Positions 17,989 through 25,907 of a DNA stretch of 32,568 nucleotides are shown here, piece by piece. The stretch is from a virus. Every line of letters starts with the position of its first letter. The first letter of the stretch is position 1. The stretch is taken from positions 1 to 32,568 of the IMG/VR virus record IMGVR_UViG_3300007538_000102; one strand, given 5' to 3'. Under the pieces are notes generated by a model. It searched no databases, was not told the DNA's origin, and saw only the letters and a program-made list of their open reading frames with translations. A program made the translations under genes and the position numbers.

Positions 17989-19023
17989 ATGACCACCCTG
18001 ACCCAAAAATTCCTGTCTATGGCAGATATTTACAAGCGCACCCTCCCAGGCGGCGGCGCTGCTCAAATCATGGAAATGATGAACACAACTGCGCAGGACA
18101 TCTTCACCGATTTTGTCATGCAGGAATGCAACGATGGCACCAAGCATATCTACACCACTCGCACTGGTCTTGGTACTGTTGGCTGGGGCGCTCTTTACGA
18201 AGGTATCGCGCAATCCAAGTCGAAAACCCAACAAGTGACTGAAACCACTGGCTTTGCTGAAAAGCTTTGCTCGGTGGACACGCGCTTGCTGGATCTGGCC
18301 GGCGCCAATGAAGCCGCTGTCCGCGCGCAGGAAAGCGAAGCTGACATTGAAGCAATGGCGCAAGAACTGGTTTCGGCCCTGTTCTACCACAATACCGCAA
18401 CCAACCCTCGCCTGCCCAAAGGCCTTGCCCCTCGCTATGGCACCAAAGCAACTTCTGGCGCGGGCAAGCAAATCATCGACGCGGGCGGCACCGGCTCGGA
18501 CAATATGTCGATCTGGTTTGTGACGTGGGGCGGCTCGGGCCTCCGCGCTCTTTACCCAAAGGGCACCAGTGCGGGGATCAGCCAAGAGGATATGGGCCGC
18601 CAGCGTGTGCTGGATGATGCTGGCAACCCTTACTATGTGAAGGAAGAGTTGATCCGTTCGCATATGGGCTTTGGCCTTGGCGACTATCGCCGCTGTTCGC
18701 GCGTGTCGAACATCGACGTTTCTGAATTGGCCGCTGGCAACGTGGATCTCTACTCGTTCATGCGCAAGGGTTACTATGCGCTTCAAGGCGTCCGCAATCA
18801 GAACGTCAAGACGACCAAGGATACCGAACCTGGACGCACGGTGATCTATGCCAACGTCGATGCTTTGGAAGCCCTTGACGCCTTGGCAACCAACACCGGC
18901 GCCACCGACAACTTTACCCGCCTCAAGTGGATGGAAGTTGAAGGCAAAGAAGTGCTGGCTTATCGCGGTATCCCAATCCGTGAAACAAATGCGCTTCTGA
19001 ACGCCGAAGCCCGCGTGGTTTAA
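17989..19023 (+). CDS. Major capsid protein (epsilon15/BPP-1-like)
   Basis: A 344-residue coat protein. The N-terminal part, MTTLTQKFLSMADIYKRTLPGG and then HIYTTRTGLGTVGWGALYEG, with SKSKTQQVTETTGFAEKLCS following, matches the HK97-fold coat of epsilon15 and BPP-1 (the TTVRTGLP..W..LN.GV..SKS block). LFYHNTATNPRLPKGLAPRYG also matches. It forms the icosahedral shell. AAGGAG lies 6 nt before the ATG, the best ribosome site in the window, in line with high expression. A 9-bp hairpin separates it from the cement gene. Confidence 0.93.
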   Translation: MTTLTQKFLSMADIYKRTLPGGGAAQIMEMMNTTAQDIFTDFVMQECNDGTKHIYTTRTGLGTVGWGALYEGIAQSKSKTQQVTETTGFAEKLCSVDTRLLDLAGANEAAVRAQESEADIEAMAQELVSALFYHNTATNPRLPKGLAPRYGTKATSGAGKQIIDAGGTGSDNMSIWFVTWGGSGLRALYPKGTSAGISQEDMGRQRVLDDAGNPYYVKEELIRSHMGFGLGDYRRCSRVSNIDVSELAAGNVDLYSFMRKGYYALQGVRNQNVKTTKDTEPGRTVIYANVDALEALDALATNTGATDNFTRLKWMEVEGKEVLAYRGIPIRETNALLNAEARVV

Positions 19024-19031
19024 CCCCTTCT

Positions 19032-19054
19032 GGGTGGGCGGCACTCGCCCACTC
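19032..19054 (+). other. Hairpin between capsid and cement genes
   Basis: GTGGGCG (19034-19040) pairs with CGCCCAC (19046-19052) around a GCACT loop, with two more pairs possible at the base. No T-run follows, so it is more likely an mRNA processing or stability element, or a partial block, than a terminator. Confidence 0.5.
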
Positions 19055-19080
19055 GGCAACCCTGAAATTGGAGACTTGAA

Positions 19081-19500
19081 ATGATCTTGGACAAGAACCT
19101 GATCCTTTCGGAGTTGCAGGCAGTCACGGCTACCGCAATTTCCGAAAACGTGATCGACCTCGGTGTGAACGGCGTTGTTCCCTACGAAGCTGCTGCGGCG
19201 GCCATGAACCTCGGCGCGGGCAACGAAATCCCCCTACTGCTGATGGTGAATGAGGACTTCGCTACGCTGACCTCTCTGACCGTCACGCTGGAAACCTCTG
19301 CGGCGGCTGACCTCTCGACGCCAACGGTGCTTTACACCAGCGGCGCGATCCCCGTTGCCACCTTGAAGGCCGGCTACAAGCTGCCGATCCGCTGGCTCCC
19401 TGACGCGCCCTTGCTGCGCTATCTCGGCGTCCGCTACACGGTGACGGGCACCACAGCCACCGCGGGCAAGGTTTCGGCCGCCCTAGCCACGGAGGTTTAA
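19081..19500 (+). CDS. Capsid cement/decoration protein (Bbp16-like)
   Basis: A 139-residue beta-rich protein starting MILDKNLILSELQAVTATA, close to the start of Bbp16-type cement proteins of BPP-1-like phages (LLDK..LFSD.QA.T.TA.S.N.IDLG), and ending with a jellyroll-like series of strands (LRYLGVRYTVTGTTATAGK). These proteins bind outside the capsid and lock it. It lies directly behind the coat protein, as in BPP-1. GGAG precedes the ATG by 7 nt. Confidence 0.85.
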   Translation: MILDKNLILSELQAVTATAISENVIDLGVNGVVPYEAAAAAMNLGAGNEIPLLLMVNEDFATLTSLTVTLETSAAADLSTPTVLYTSGAIPVATLKAGYKLPIRWLPDAPLLRYLGVRYTVTGTTATAGKVSAALATEV

Positions 19501-19502
19501 GA

Positions 19503-19841
19503 ATGGCTGCTAAAACCAAAGAGCAATTGGCCGAAGACGCCAAGGCCGGTCTGGAAAAAGATGCCATTACCAAGCCTACGCCTGAAACAGATCAGGGCGG
19601 CGTCAAAGCCGAAACTGTTGTGGTGACGGAGTACAAGCCTGATGCTGGTGGTGAATATACGATGGAAATCGTTACCACCGCACCGGGAACATTTGGCCTT
19701 GGAGGCATTGAGCCAGTTGGCAAGCCTGCAAAGATCAATTGCAGCGCCTTCTCTCTTGTGTGGATGCAGCCAAAGACCAAAGAGGACATTGCGCGGTTGA
19801 AGGCCTATCGCGCGTCCATCAAGAAAGACGCTGCCGCGTAA
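19503..19841 (+). CDS. Unknown 112-residue structural-module protein
   Basis: A small protein with a charged, disordered N-terminus (KTKEQLAEDAKAGLEKDA), a beta-rich middle (GGEYTMEIVTTAPGTFGLGG) and a basic end (LKAYRASIKKDAAA). No family recognised. GGAGG lies 7 nt before the ATG, within the end of the cement gene, and a terminator-like hairpin follows. Probably a virion or assembly protein. Confidence 0.72.
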   Translation: MAAKTKEQLAEDAKAGLEKDAITKPTPETDQGGVKAETVVVTEYKPDAGGEYTMEIVTTAPGTFGLGGIEPVGKPAKINCSAFSLVWMQPKTKEDIARLKAYRASIKKDAAA

Positions 19842-19867
19842 GATCCTCCCGCGTGGGGCGTTTTGTT

Positions 19868-19897
19868 AAAGGGCTGGGGTAAAACCTGGCCCTTTTT
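19868..19897 (+). terminator. Probable intrinsic terminator/attenuator after the capsid genes
   Basis: AAAGGGC (19868-19874) pairs with GCCCTTT (19889-19895) with an inner GGT/ACC pair, followed by TTC. The T-run is short, so part of the transcription likely reads through to the tail genes, giving more capsid than tail message. Confidence 0.6.
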
Positions 19898-19941
19898 CTA
19901 TGTGCATATGGTCTTGCGGTTTTCGACTGCAATCTGCGGGC

Positions 19942-20535
19942 ATGTCAACAGAATTTGCAATGCTTGAAATAATGAATGCGGCCCTCATTTCGCAGGGCTG
20001 CGACGAACTATTGGCCCATACTGACGGGACCAATGAAGGTCGTCTTTTATCACTCAATTGGGCCCCTATCGTTGAGGCCGAGTTGGAAATGTCCAACTAT
20101 CACTTCTCTAAAAAGCAAGATGAGCTCTTGAGCCGCTCGGATGGTCTTTTTGGGTATGATGATGCGTTTGCGGTTCCACATGCGGCGCTGCACGTCCGTC
20201 GAGTGTGGACGGAGGATGAAACCGGCGTTCGGTCCTTCCCCGATTGGGTGCAGGATGGTTCGCGCGTTCACGTTGATAGCGCCGAGGGCGTTTTCATTGA
20301 ATACATCGAGAGCGCCGATCCTTCCATCTGGTCCGCTAACTTTGCAGTCGGTATCCAAATGAGGCTTGAGGCGGTTCTTCTGCGCTTCAAGGAAGAATAC
20401 GCCAACGCTGAACGGATGGATGGCAACGCAGAAGCTAAATTCCAGAATGCGCGCACGCTGTCATCGAAGGCACGATCTGCAACGCAGCCGTTCCAGCGTG
20501 GGCGTCTTGCGAAAGCGAGGTTTGGCCGTGGCTAA
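19942..20535 (+). CDS. Tail tube/adaptor protein, T7 gp11-like
   Basis: A 197-residue protein starting MSTEFAMLEIMNAAL, resembling tail tubular protein A: an opening helix, then a four-helix core (LSLNWAPIVEAELEMSNYHF) and a segment written DDAFAVPHAALHVRRVW that is typical of the group, with a basic C-terminus (RGRLAKARFGRG). It should sit between portal and nozzle. A start at 19900 is possible but falls in the terminator stem region. Its end overlaps the next gene GTG by 8 nt. Confidence 0.8.
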   Translation: MSTEFAMLEIMNAALISQGCDELLAHTDGTNEGRLLSLNWAPIVEAELEMSNYHFSKKQDELLSRSDGLFGYDDAFAVPHAALHVRRVWTEDETGVRSFPDWVQDGSRVHVDSAEGVFIEYIESADPSIWSANFAVGIQMRLEAVLLRFKEEYANAERMDGNAEAKFQNARTLSSKARSATQPFQRGRLAKARFGRG

Positions 20536-22693
20536 ACGCAGCATCCCGCAGCGCAACTTCCTTCTCGGGCAGACACGCGATGGCTTTCTTGAGGCCGATG
20601 ATCTGGATATTCGGCAGGCATCCTGCCGCGCGGCCTCAAACATGCGGGTTACAGCTACGCGCGGCCTGCACTCTCGCCCCGGCATGACCTATATTCGAGA
20701 GGGCGGAACGGCGCATGACATAATCGAGATAAGGCCCGAAACTTCAAAGACCTTTGGCCTTGTGATTATGGATGGAAGCGCAGTCATCATCAATGAAGAT
20801 GGCGGCGAAGATTTTGAAATCACGTCTGCACCTTGGGATCAGCCAGAAGACGTATGGGTTGAAGCCTTTCGTGAAAAGACGGTCATTGGCGGTCCATTTG
20901 GTCTATATGAACTAACCTATGACAGCGGCACTTGGTCATTCGCCACCTTTGAGTTTGATCTGGCGGCTGGCGGCGACCTGGCGCAGCCATATTGGTCCTT
21001 TGTTAAGGACACCACACTTCGTCCGAGCGCGCGAAGCGGAGCAATCACAATTGTTTCCTCAAAGCCTTTGTTCACGCCAGACTACGTTGGCACAAAGATC
21101 CGCTATTCGCAGCGTGAAATCAGCATCACATCGTTTACGTCCTCCACGCTCGTAGGCGGGACCGTCACGGACATTTTGGCGCCAAGCTTTAGAATTAATC
21201 TTTCAAAGACCGTTGGTTTCAAAACGGGTGATGCGGTTGTCGCTATCGACACAAACTTCCAAGGTATCATTGTCAACATCGTTGGCTCATACATCGAGGT
21301 CATCACCACAGAGTTTTTCGATGGCCCCGATGTAGACGAAACAATATCTGGCCCGTCTGCATCAGCCAAGGTTTTGTCTAAGTCAGAGATTACCCCGCTT
21401 CCATCCTTCATCTGGGACGAGCCGATAATGTCGGCGGTGCGCGGTTATCCAAGATCAGGTGCATCGGCCAGCGGGCGTTTGACGCTGGTGGACTTCCCGT
21501 TGGTTCCTGATCTGATCTGCATGTCATCGAGCCGGAGCGTGAACGACTTCACGGCTGGGGCCGGTGATGATGATGCAATTGTCAGGACGACCGGCGACAA
21601 TAGCCCGCGCTTTATGCACGTCCTGAACGCTGGGGATTTGCTGCTCTTCTCTGATCGCGGCCTTTACTACATCAACATCAGGGACGGAAACATACTAACC
21701 CCCCAGAACTTCAAGGCCACTCTCTTTGACAAGCGGTCATCAAGCCCTGTTCGGCCCGTTGCGGTCGATGATGGCGTTGTTTTTATTGAGGCGTCAGGCG
21801 AAGCAATCGCGGCGTGCCTGCTGGACGGGAACATTTACCTGAAATGGTCGGTTCGCACGATTTCCACATTCCATGACCCACTCATCAAAAGGCCAATCAA
21901 GCTTTGTGGCCCTTCGTTGTTCTCGGAAGCGCCTGAAAAATATATGTTTGTCATCAATAGTGACGGGACGATCGCGGCGGTATCGTGGTTCTCGGACTTT
22001 GCGGCGGATAGCGTTGGCTTTGTTCCGTGGAACACACAAGGCCTGTTCAAGACTGCTTCCCCGATATTTGGCGGCTACTGGGCGATTGTAGAGCGTGAAA
22101 TCAATGGCGTAACGCGCCGGCTGATTGAGCGGTTCGATGATGCGGCGCTGGTGGACTGCGCCGTGCCGGTCTTTTCTGCATCGAACTTTTCAGTGAACGG
22201 GATCGACCTTGAGGTAAACGGCGAAAGCCTGTCGGTGGTTTCATCCGGCGCTGCGCCTTTGGCTGGTGAGGAAGTGAGCATCTACAGCGGCAACTGGTTT
22301 GGCGGTTCACGCATTGTCGGCCTTGATGGTGTCGTACCCGATATTGAGGATATGCCCGAAGATACGTTTGCTGGGTTCAACTTCACATCGTCCTTCATGC
22401 CTTGGCCGGTCGAAGTAATTGATAGCCCGCGTGTAGGCATGCTGAAAGCCCGCCTGATCCGTGGGTCCGTGTCTGTGCTTTCATCAAGTGGTTTTAGTAT
22501 TCGCGCCAACAATCACACCAGAGAGGTTGGCGGCTATCGCTGGGGTGAAGACCTTGGGGTGCCGCCGCCATTCAGGACTGAACTCTATCGTTTCAGCGTT
22601 GTTGGCAGCCGTGACCATCCAGAAATTGAAATCACGAAGAATGAGCCGGGTATCCTTGAGATAATGGCGATTACACAGGAGGTACAATACTAA
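20528..22693 (+). CDS. Tail tube/nozzle protein, T7 gp12-like
   Basis: A 721-residue protein starting with GTG (MAKRSIPQRNFLLGQ), with GAGG 7 nt before it. The opening (FLLGQTRDGFLEADDLD then RAASNMRVTATRGLHSRPGM) and the beta-rich repeats (VFIEASGEAIAACLLDG; KYMFVINSDGTIAAVSWF) fit the nozzle/tubular B protein of T7-like podoviruses. It would form the tail tip around the DNA channel. The in-frame frame extends upstream into the previous gene, but GTG overlaps its stop and is the natural start. Ends TAATG with the next gene. Confidence 0.8.
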   Translation: MAKRSIPQRNFLLGQTRDGFLEADDLDIRQASCRAASNMRVTATRGLHSRPGMTYIREGGTAHDIIEIRPETSKTFGLVIMDGSAVIINEDGGEDFEITSAPWDQPEDVWVEAFREKTVIGGPFGLYELTYDSGTWSFATFEFDLAAGGDLAQPYWSFVKDTTLRPSARSGAITIVSSKPLFTPDYVGTKIRYSQREISITSFTSSTLVGGTVTDILAPSFRINLSKTVGFKTGDAVVAIDTNFQGIIVNIVGSYIEVITTEFFDGPDVDETISGPSASAKVLSKSEITPLPSFIWDEPIMSAVRGYPRSGASASGRLTLVDFPLVPDLICMSSSRSVNDFTAGAGDDDAIVRTTGDNSPRFMHVLNAGDLLLFSDRGLYYINIRDGNILTPQNFKATLFDKRSSSPVRPVAVDDGVVFIEASGEAIAACLLDGNIYLKWSVRTISTFHDPLIKRPIKLCGPSLFSEAPEKYMFVINSDGTIAAVSWFSDFAADSVGFVPWNTQGLFKTASPIFGGYWAIVEREINGVTRRLIERFDDAALVDCAVPVFSASNFSVNGIDLEVNGESLSVVSSGAAPLAGEEVSIYSGNWFGGSRIVGLDGVVPDIEDMPEDTFAGFNFTSSFMPWPVEVIDSPRVGMLKARLIRGSVSVLSSSGFSIRANNHTREVGGYRWGEDLGVPPPFRTELYRFSVVGSRDHPEIEITKNEPGILEIMAITQEVQY

Positions 22694-23223
22694 TGCAGGC
22701 ACTTTTGGCACCACTAGTGGCGGCAGGCGCAGGAACGGCAGCGGCAGGCGCGGGGGCGGCGGCAGCGGCAGGAACGGCGGCGGCGGCGGTAACACCTATG
22801 GCCCTTGTTGCAAGCGCGGCTGGGCCTGTATTCGGCGCCTTCAATGCAATGGAGCAAGCAAAGAGCGCGAAGGAGCAAGCGAAGGTCAACAGCTACATCG
22901 GGACCACCCGGGCGCGGCAAACAGACCAAGCTGCGCGTGAAGGGCTAAATTCAGAACTATCCAACGTGCGGGCGGCGCTGTCTGCCAATGGGCAGCGTCC
23001 AAGCGTAGGCACAGCGTCAATGTTTGATGAACTGCGCTCGGTGCGCGGCGCGGAACGGCGCGTGGCCTTCAACAACGAAACGCAAAACGCCGCTGCGTAC
23101 AAGGCTAAAGCCAACGGCATAAGCCCTGGAATGTCTTTGACTTCCGGCCTTTTGAAAGCTGGTCCGAGCCTGTTTGACATTTACGACTATGGCTCGAAAA
23201 ACAATTGGGGAGGTCGAGGGTAA
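22693..23223 (+). CDS. Internal virion protein, T7 gp14-like
   Basis: A 176-residue protein with a low-complexity Ala/Gly-rich N-terminus (residues 1-40, AGAGTAAAGAGAAAAAGTAA) that forms a hydrophobic membrane-spanning segment, then a helical soluble part (MEQAKSAKEQAKVNSYIG; ELRSVRGAERRVAFNNE). T7 gp14-type ejection proteins have the same order: hydrophobic N-terminus and helical rest. They enter the cell envelope first and help build a channel. Starts TAATG with the nozzle stop. Confidence 0.75.
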   Translation: MQALLAPLVAAGAGTAAAGAGAAAAAGTAAAAVTPMALVASAAGPVFGAFNAMEQAKSAKEQAKVNSYIGTTRARQTDQAAREGLNSELSNVRAALSANGQRPSVGTASMFDELRSVRGAERRVAFNNETQNAAAYKAKANGISPGMSLTSGLLKAGPSLFDIYDYGSKNNWGGRG

Positions 23224-25907
23224 TGGCTGAAATCAAGCGGGTTGTAAAATCCAGCGCACTTTCGGACTTCCGCCAAACCGTTCCCGATGCTGGGGGCGGT
23301 TTTCGCCTTATGGCAGAAGCGGCGAATGCGGCTTATGAATGGCTCAAGCCAGCGGCCATTGCAGAGCAAGAGGCACTGGGTTCCGAACTTGGCAGTCAGA
23401 TCGCAAAGCAACAGATGGGCGACCCTTCCGGTTCCTTCACAACGTCGCGGATGAATGCGCCGGCCGGTCCGAACCAAGGCCTCGCCAATGACGTGATGGG
23501 CGCGATTGGGAAGGGCTCTGGCGGCGGCGACAAACTGCATGGCGTAGATCCCCGCATTAACGAGGTTCTAAGTCTTGCTTCGCAGCGGACGGGGATCAAT
23601 ATTGGTGTGAGCGAGGGTTTGCGTACTTCCGACAGGCAGGCCCAAATGGTTGCACAAGGCAAGTCGCAAACGATGAATAGCAAGCACCTGCATGGCGGCG
23701 CTGCGGACTATCACATCATCGGAGAAGACGGGAAAGCAAATTGGGACTTTGAGGCTTATCGCCCACTTGCCGATGAAGCAAAAAAGGTTGCGGCTGAACT
23801 CGGATATGAGGGCTTTGAATGGGGCGGCGATTGGAAGACGCTAAAAGATGGCGTCCATTTCCAATTCAAAGATGGGGGTGCGGCACCATCGGGCGGCACG
23901 TCCACCACGGTATCATCCATGAATGGCGGTGCAGCGCCTCAACTGCCTCCACCAACCATGCTGCGGCAAGCGGATGGCTCACTGGTAGGGCGCCTGTATT
24001 CCCCCCTGTCTGGTGAGATCCTGCAAGCGCACAACGCGGCGGCGGGCGTGGCCTACCAATCAGAGATCATGCTCAAGGGCGCGCAGGACATGATGGCGCT
24101 GTCCGAGCAATTCATGCTCAATCCCGATGGCTTCAATGATGCGGCAAAGGGATATGTCGATGGGATCGTGAAGTCTGCCCCTGATATGTTCAAGGCGGCT
24201 ATTCGTGGCAACTTCCAGAAGGAAGCGCAGCGCCGGTATCTGGGCATGGTCGAGGAACGACAGCGCGACACGCGCCAGCGTGCCAACAACTCAAGCGCGG
24301 CCTTGGTGGATAGGTGGTCTGATAATTTGGTCAACGCGATGGTCGGCGGAAATGAAGAAGAAATCTTTGCTGCGCAATCAGAGCTCACTGGAATTTTGTC
24401 AGCGCGCGAGAGCCTGCCCGGCGTGGCATGGACGAGAGAGCAATCCCAGAACGTAGTCATCAAGGCGCGCGATGCGGCGCAAAAGGAAGTGGTGCGGCGA
24501 CAGAAGGAGCAAACGACCACTTGGAAGTCTGACCTAAGCCTAATTGGTAAGGCGGCGATGAACGGCCAAGCTTCGGCAGATGAAAGCATTCTGCAAAATC
24601 CGCAAATCCGTGCGCTGCTTCCCGACGAGTGGGCCGAGGCGGCATCACGGGTTGCGCTGCGCGACAACCTGCCAACCTTCCTGACAATGACCCCATCAGA
24701 ACAATCGGCGGCGCTGGCCGAAATGAAAGCCCAGCCGGTTCAAGCTGATTGGGAAATGGACATTCTCAAAGCGGGCGAAAGCGCGGCGGCCGAAAACAGG
24801 AAGGCGCTTGAGGAAGACCCTGTGAAGCGGGCGACTGAAATCATGCCTGATGACAGGAAACCCCCGGCGCTGACCAATATCAATCCCGAAGACCCATCAA
24901 GCGCGATTGCGGCCATGAAGGCGCGCGGGCAATGGGCGGAGCAATTCAGCGAGGCAGGATATACCCCAGAAGTCGTTTACTTGAGCGATCAAGAGGCGGA
25001 GGCTCTTGGGGCCGCTCTCGGCAAGGAAACCCCGCCTGAACTGCGCGCGGTAATGGCTGCGGCAATCGTTGAAGGCTTTGGCCCCGGTGCGGAGCGGGTC
25101 TTCACCGAAATCAAGTCGGATGACCCAACCACAATATACGCTGGCAAGCTAATGGCGCGTGGCGGTGAGAAGGCAATCGCGTTTGAAGCCATGCGCGGCC
25201 AAGCCATGCTGGATGAGGGTTTGGTGCAGGCACCATCATCGTCGGCAAGTCTTGAAGGCATTTCCCCAGACATATCGGCGGCGCTGTCCACGGTTCCATT
25301 TGAAATGCAGGGCGAGCTTCGCAAGTTTGCAATCTCGATCTATGGCGCCCGAGCGCGCGGCGTGACCGATGCCGAAGAGCAAAAGGCAATCATGGCTGGG
25401 GCGGTGCAGTCTGCGCTTGGTCAATCCAAGACAAAACGCGGCAAGCTGAAAGGCGGCGTGCAGACCATCGGCGGCAGTCCAGTCTTGCTTCCGGTCGATG
25501 TGATTGGCGAGGATGCAGAGTTTGCGCTTCAATCGGCGTTCACAGCGGGCCAAGGGGAAATCTCTGGAATGCAGGCTTTTGCGCAGATCGGCGCGGCCAT
25601 TATGGGCCAAGACCCAATTGCCGAACTTCCGCAGAATTGGGGTGCTGAACCCGGACCCATGCTTGGCGGCAAGCCATTGAGCCCAAAGCTTTTGCAGAAC
25701 GGGCATATTCGGATCGTGCCAACCAAAGATAGCAAATACCGAATTGAGGTTATCACCAACGGCGCCGTGACCGATGCGCGCAACGCGGCGGGCGGCACAT
25801 TCGAGTTTGACCTGCACGCGCTGATCGAGGCCAACCCACGGGAAGGGGCTTATGCGCCGGCCTTGGGTGGCCCTGCCTCAATTAGCGATCTTGGGGTGGC
25901 GCCATGA
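23223..25907 (+). CDS. Internal virion/ejection protein with M15 peptidase domain
   Basis: An 894-residue protein starting MAEIKRVVKSSAL. Residues about 105-215 form an M15 (VanY/T5 endolysin-type) peptidase: zinc ligands His155 in SKHLHGG, Asp162 in GAADYH and His212 in GVHFQF, with WGGDW before the last. It likely cleaves peptidoglycan cross-links during DNA entry. The remainder is long helical sequence of ejection-protein type (e.g. QRRYLGMVEERQRDTRQRA). TAATG overlap with the gp14-like gene. Confidence 0.85.
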   Translation: MAEIKRVVKSSALSDFRQTVPDAGGGFRLMAEAANAAYEWLKPAAIAEQEALGSELGSQIAKQQMGDPSGSFTTSRMNAPAGPNQGLANDVMGAIGKGSGGGDKLHGVDPRINEVLSLASQRTGINIGVSEGLRTSDRQAQMVAQGKSQTMNSKHLHGGAADYHIIGEDGKANWDFEAYRPLADEAKKVAAELGYEGFEWGGDWKTLKDGVHFQFKDGGAAPSGGTSTTVSSMNGGAAPQLPPPTMLRQADGSLVGRLYSPLSGEILQAHNAAAGVAYQSEIMLKGAQDMMALSEQFMLNPDGFNDAAKGYVDGIVKSAPDMFKAAIRGNFQKEAQRRYLGMVEERQRDTRQRANNSSAALVDRWSDNLVNAMVGGNEEEIFAAQSELTGILSARESLPGVAWTREQSQNVVIKARDAAQKEVVRRQKEQTTTWKSDLSLIGKAAMNGQASADESILQNPQIRALLPDEWAEAASRVALRDNLPTFLTMTPSEQSAALAEMKAQPVQADWEMDILKAGESAAAENRKALEEDPVKRATEIMPDDRKPPALTNINPEDPSSAIAAMKARGQWAEQFSEAGYTPEVVYLSDQEAEALGAALGKETPPELRAVMAAAIVEGFGPGAERVFTEIKSDDPTTIYAGKLMARGGEKAIAFEAMRGQAMLDEGLVQAPSSSASLEGISPDISAALSTVPFEMQGELRKFAISIYGARARGVTDAEEQKAIMAGAVQSALGQSKTKRGKLKGGVQTIGGSPVLLPVDVIGEDAEFALQSAFTAGQGEISGMQAFAQIGAAIMGQDPIAELPQNWGAEPGPMLGGKPLSPKLLQNGHIRIVPTKDSKYRIEVITNGAVTDARNAAGGTFEFDLHALIEANPREGAYAPALGGPASISDLGVAP

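Noticed and set aside
17950-19059. A long open frame (369 codons) antisense to the capsid gene
   Set aside because: The sense frame is a clear major capsid protein with a strong ribosome site; the antisense frame is an artefact of GC-rich codon use.
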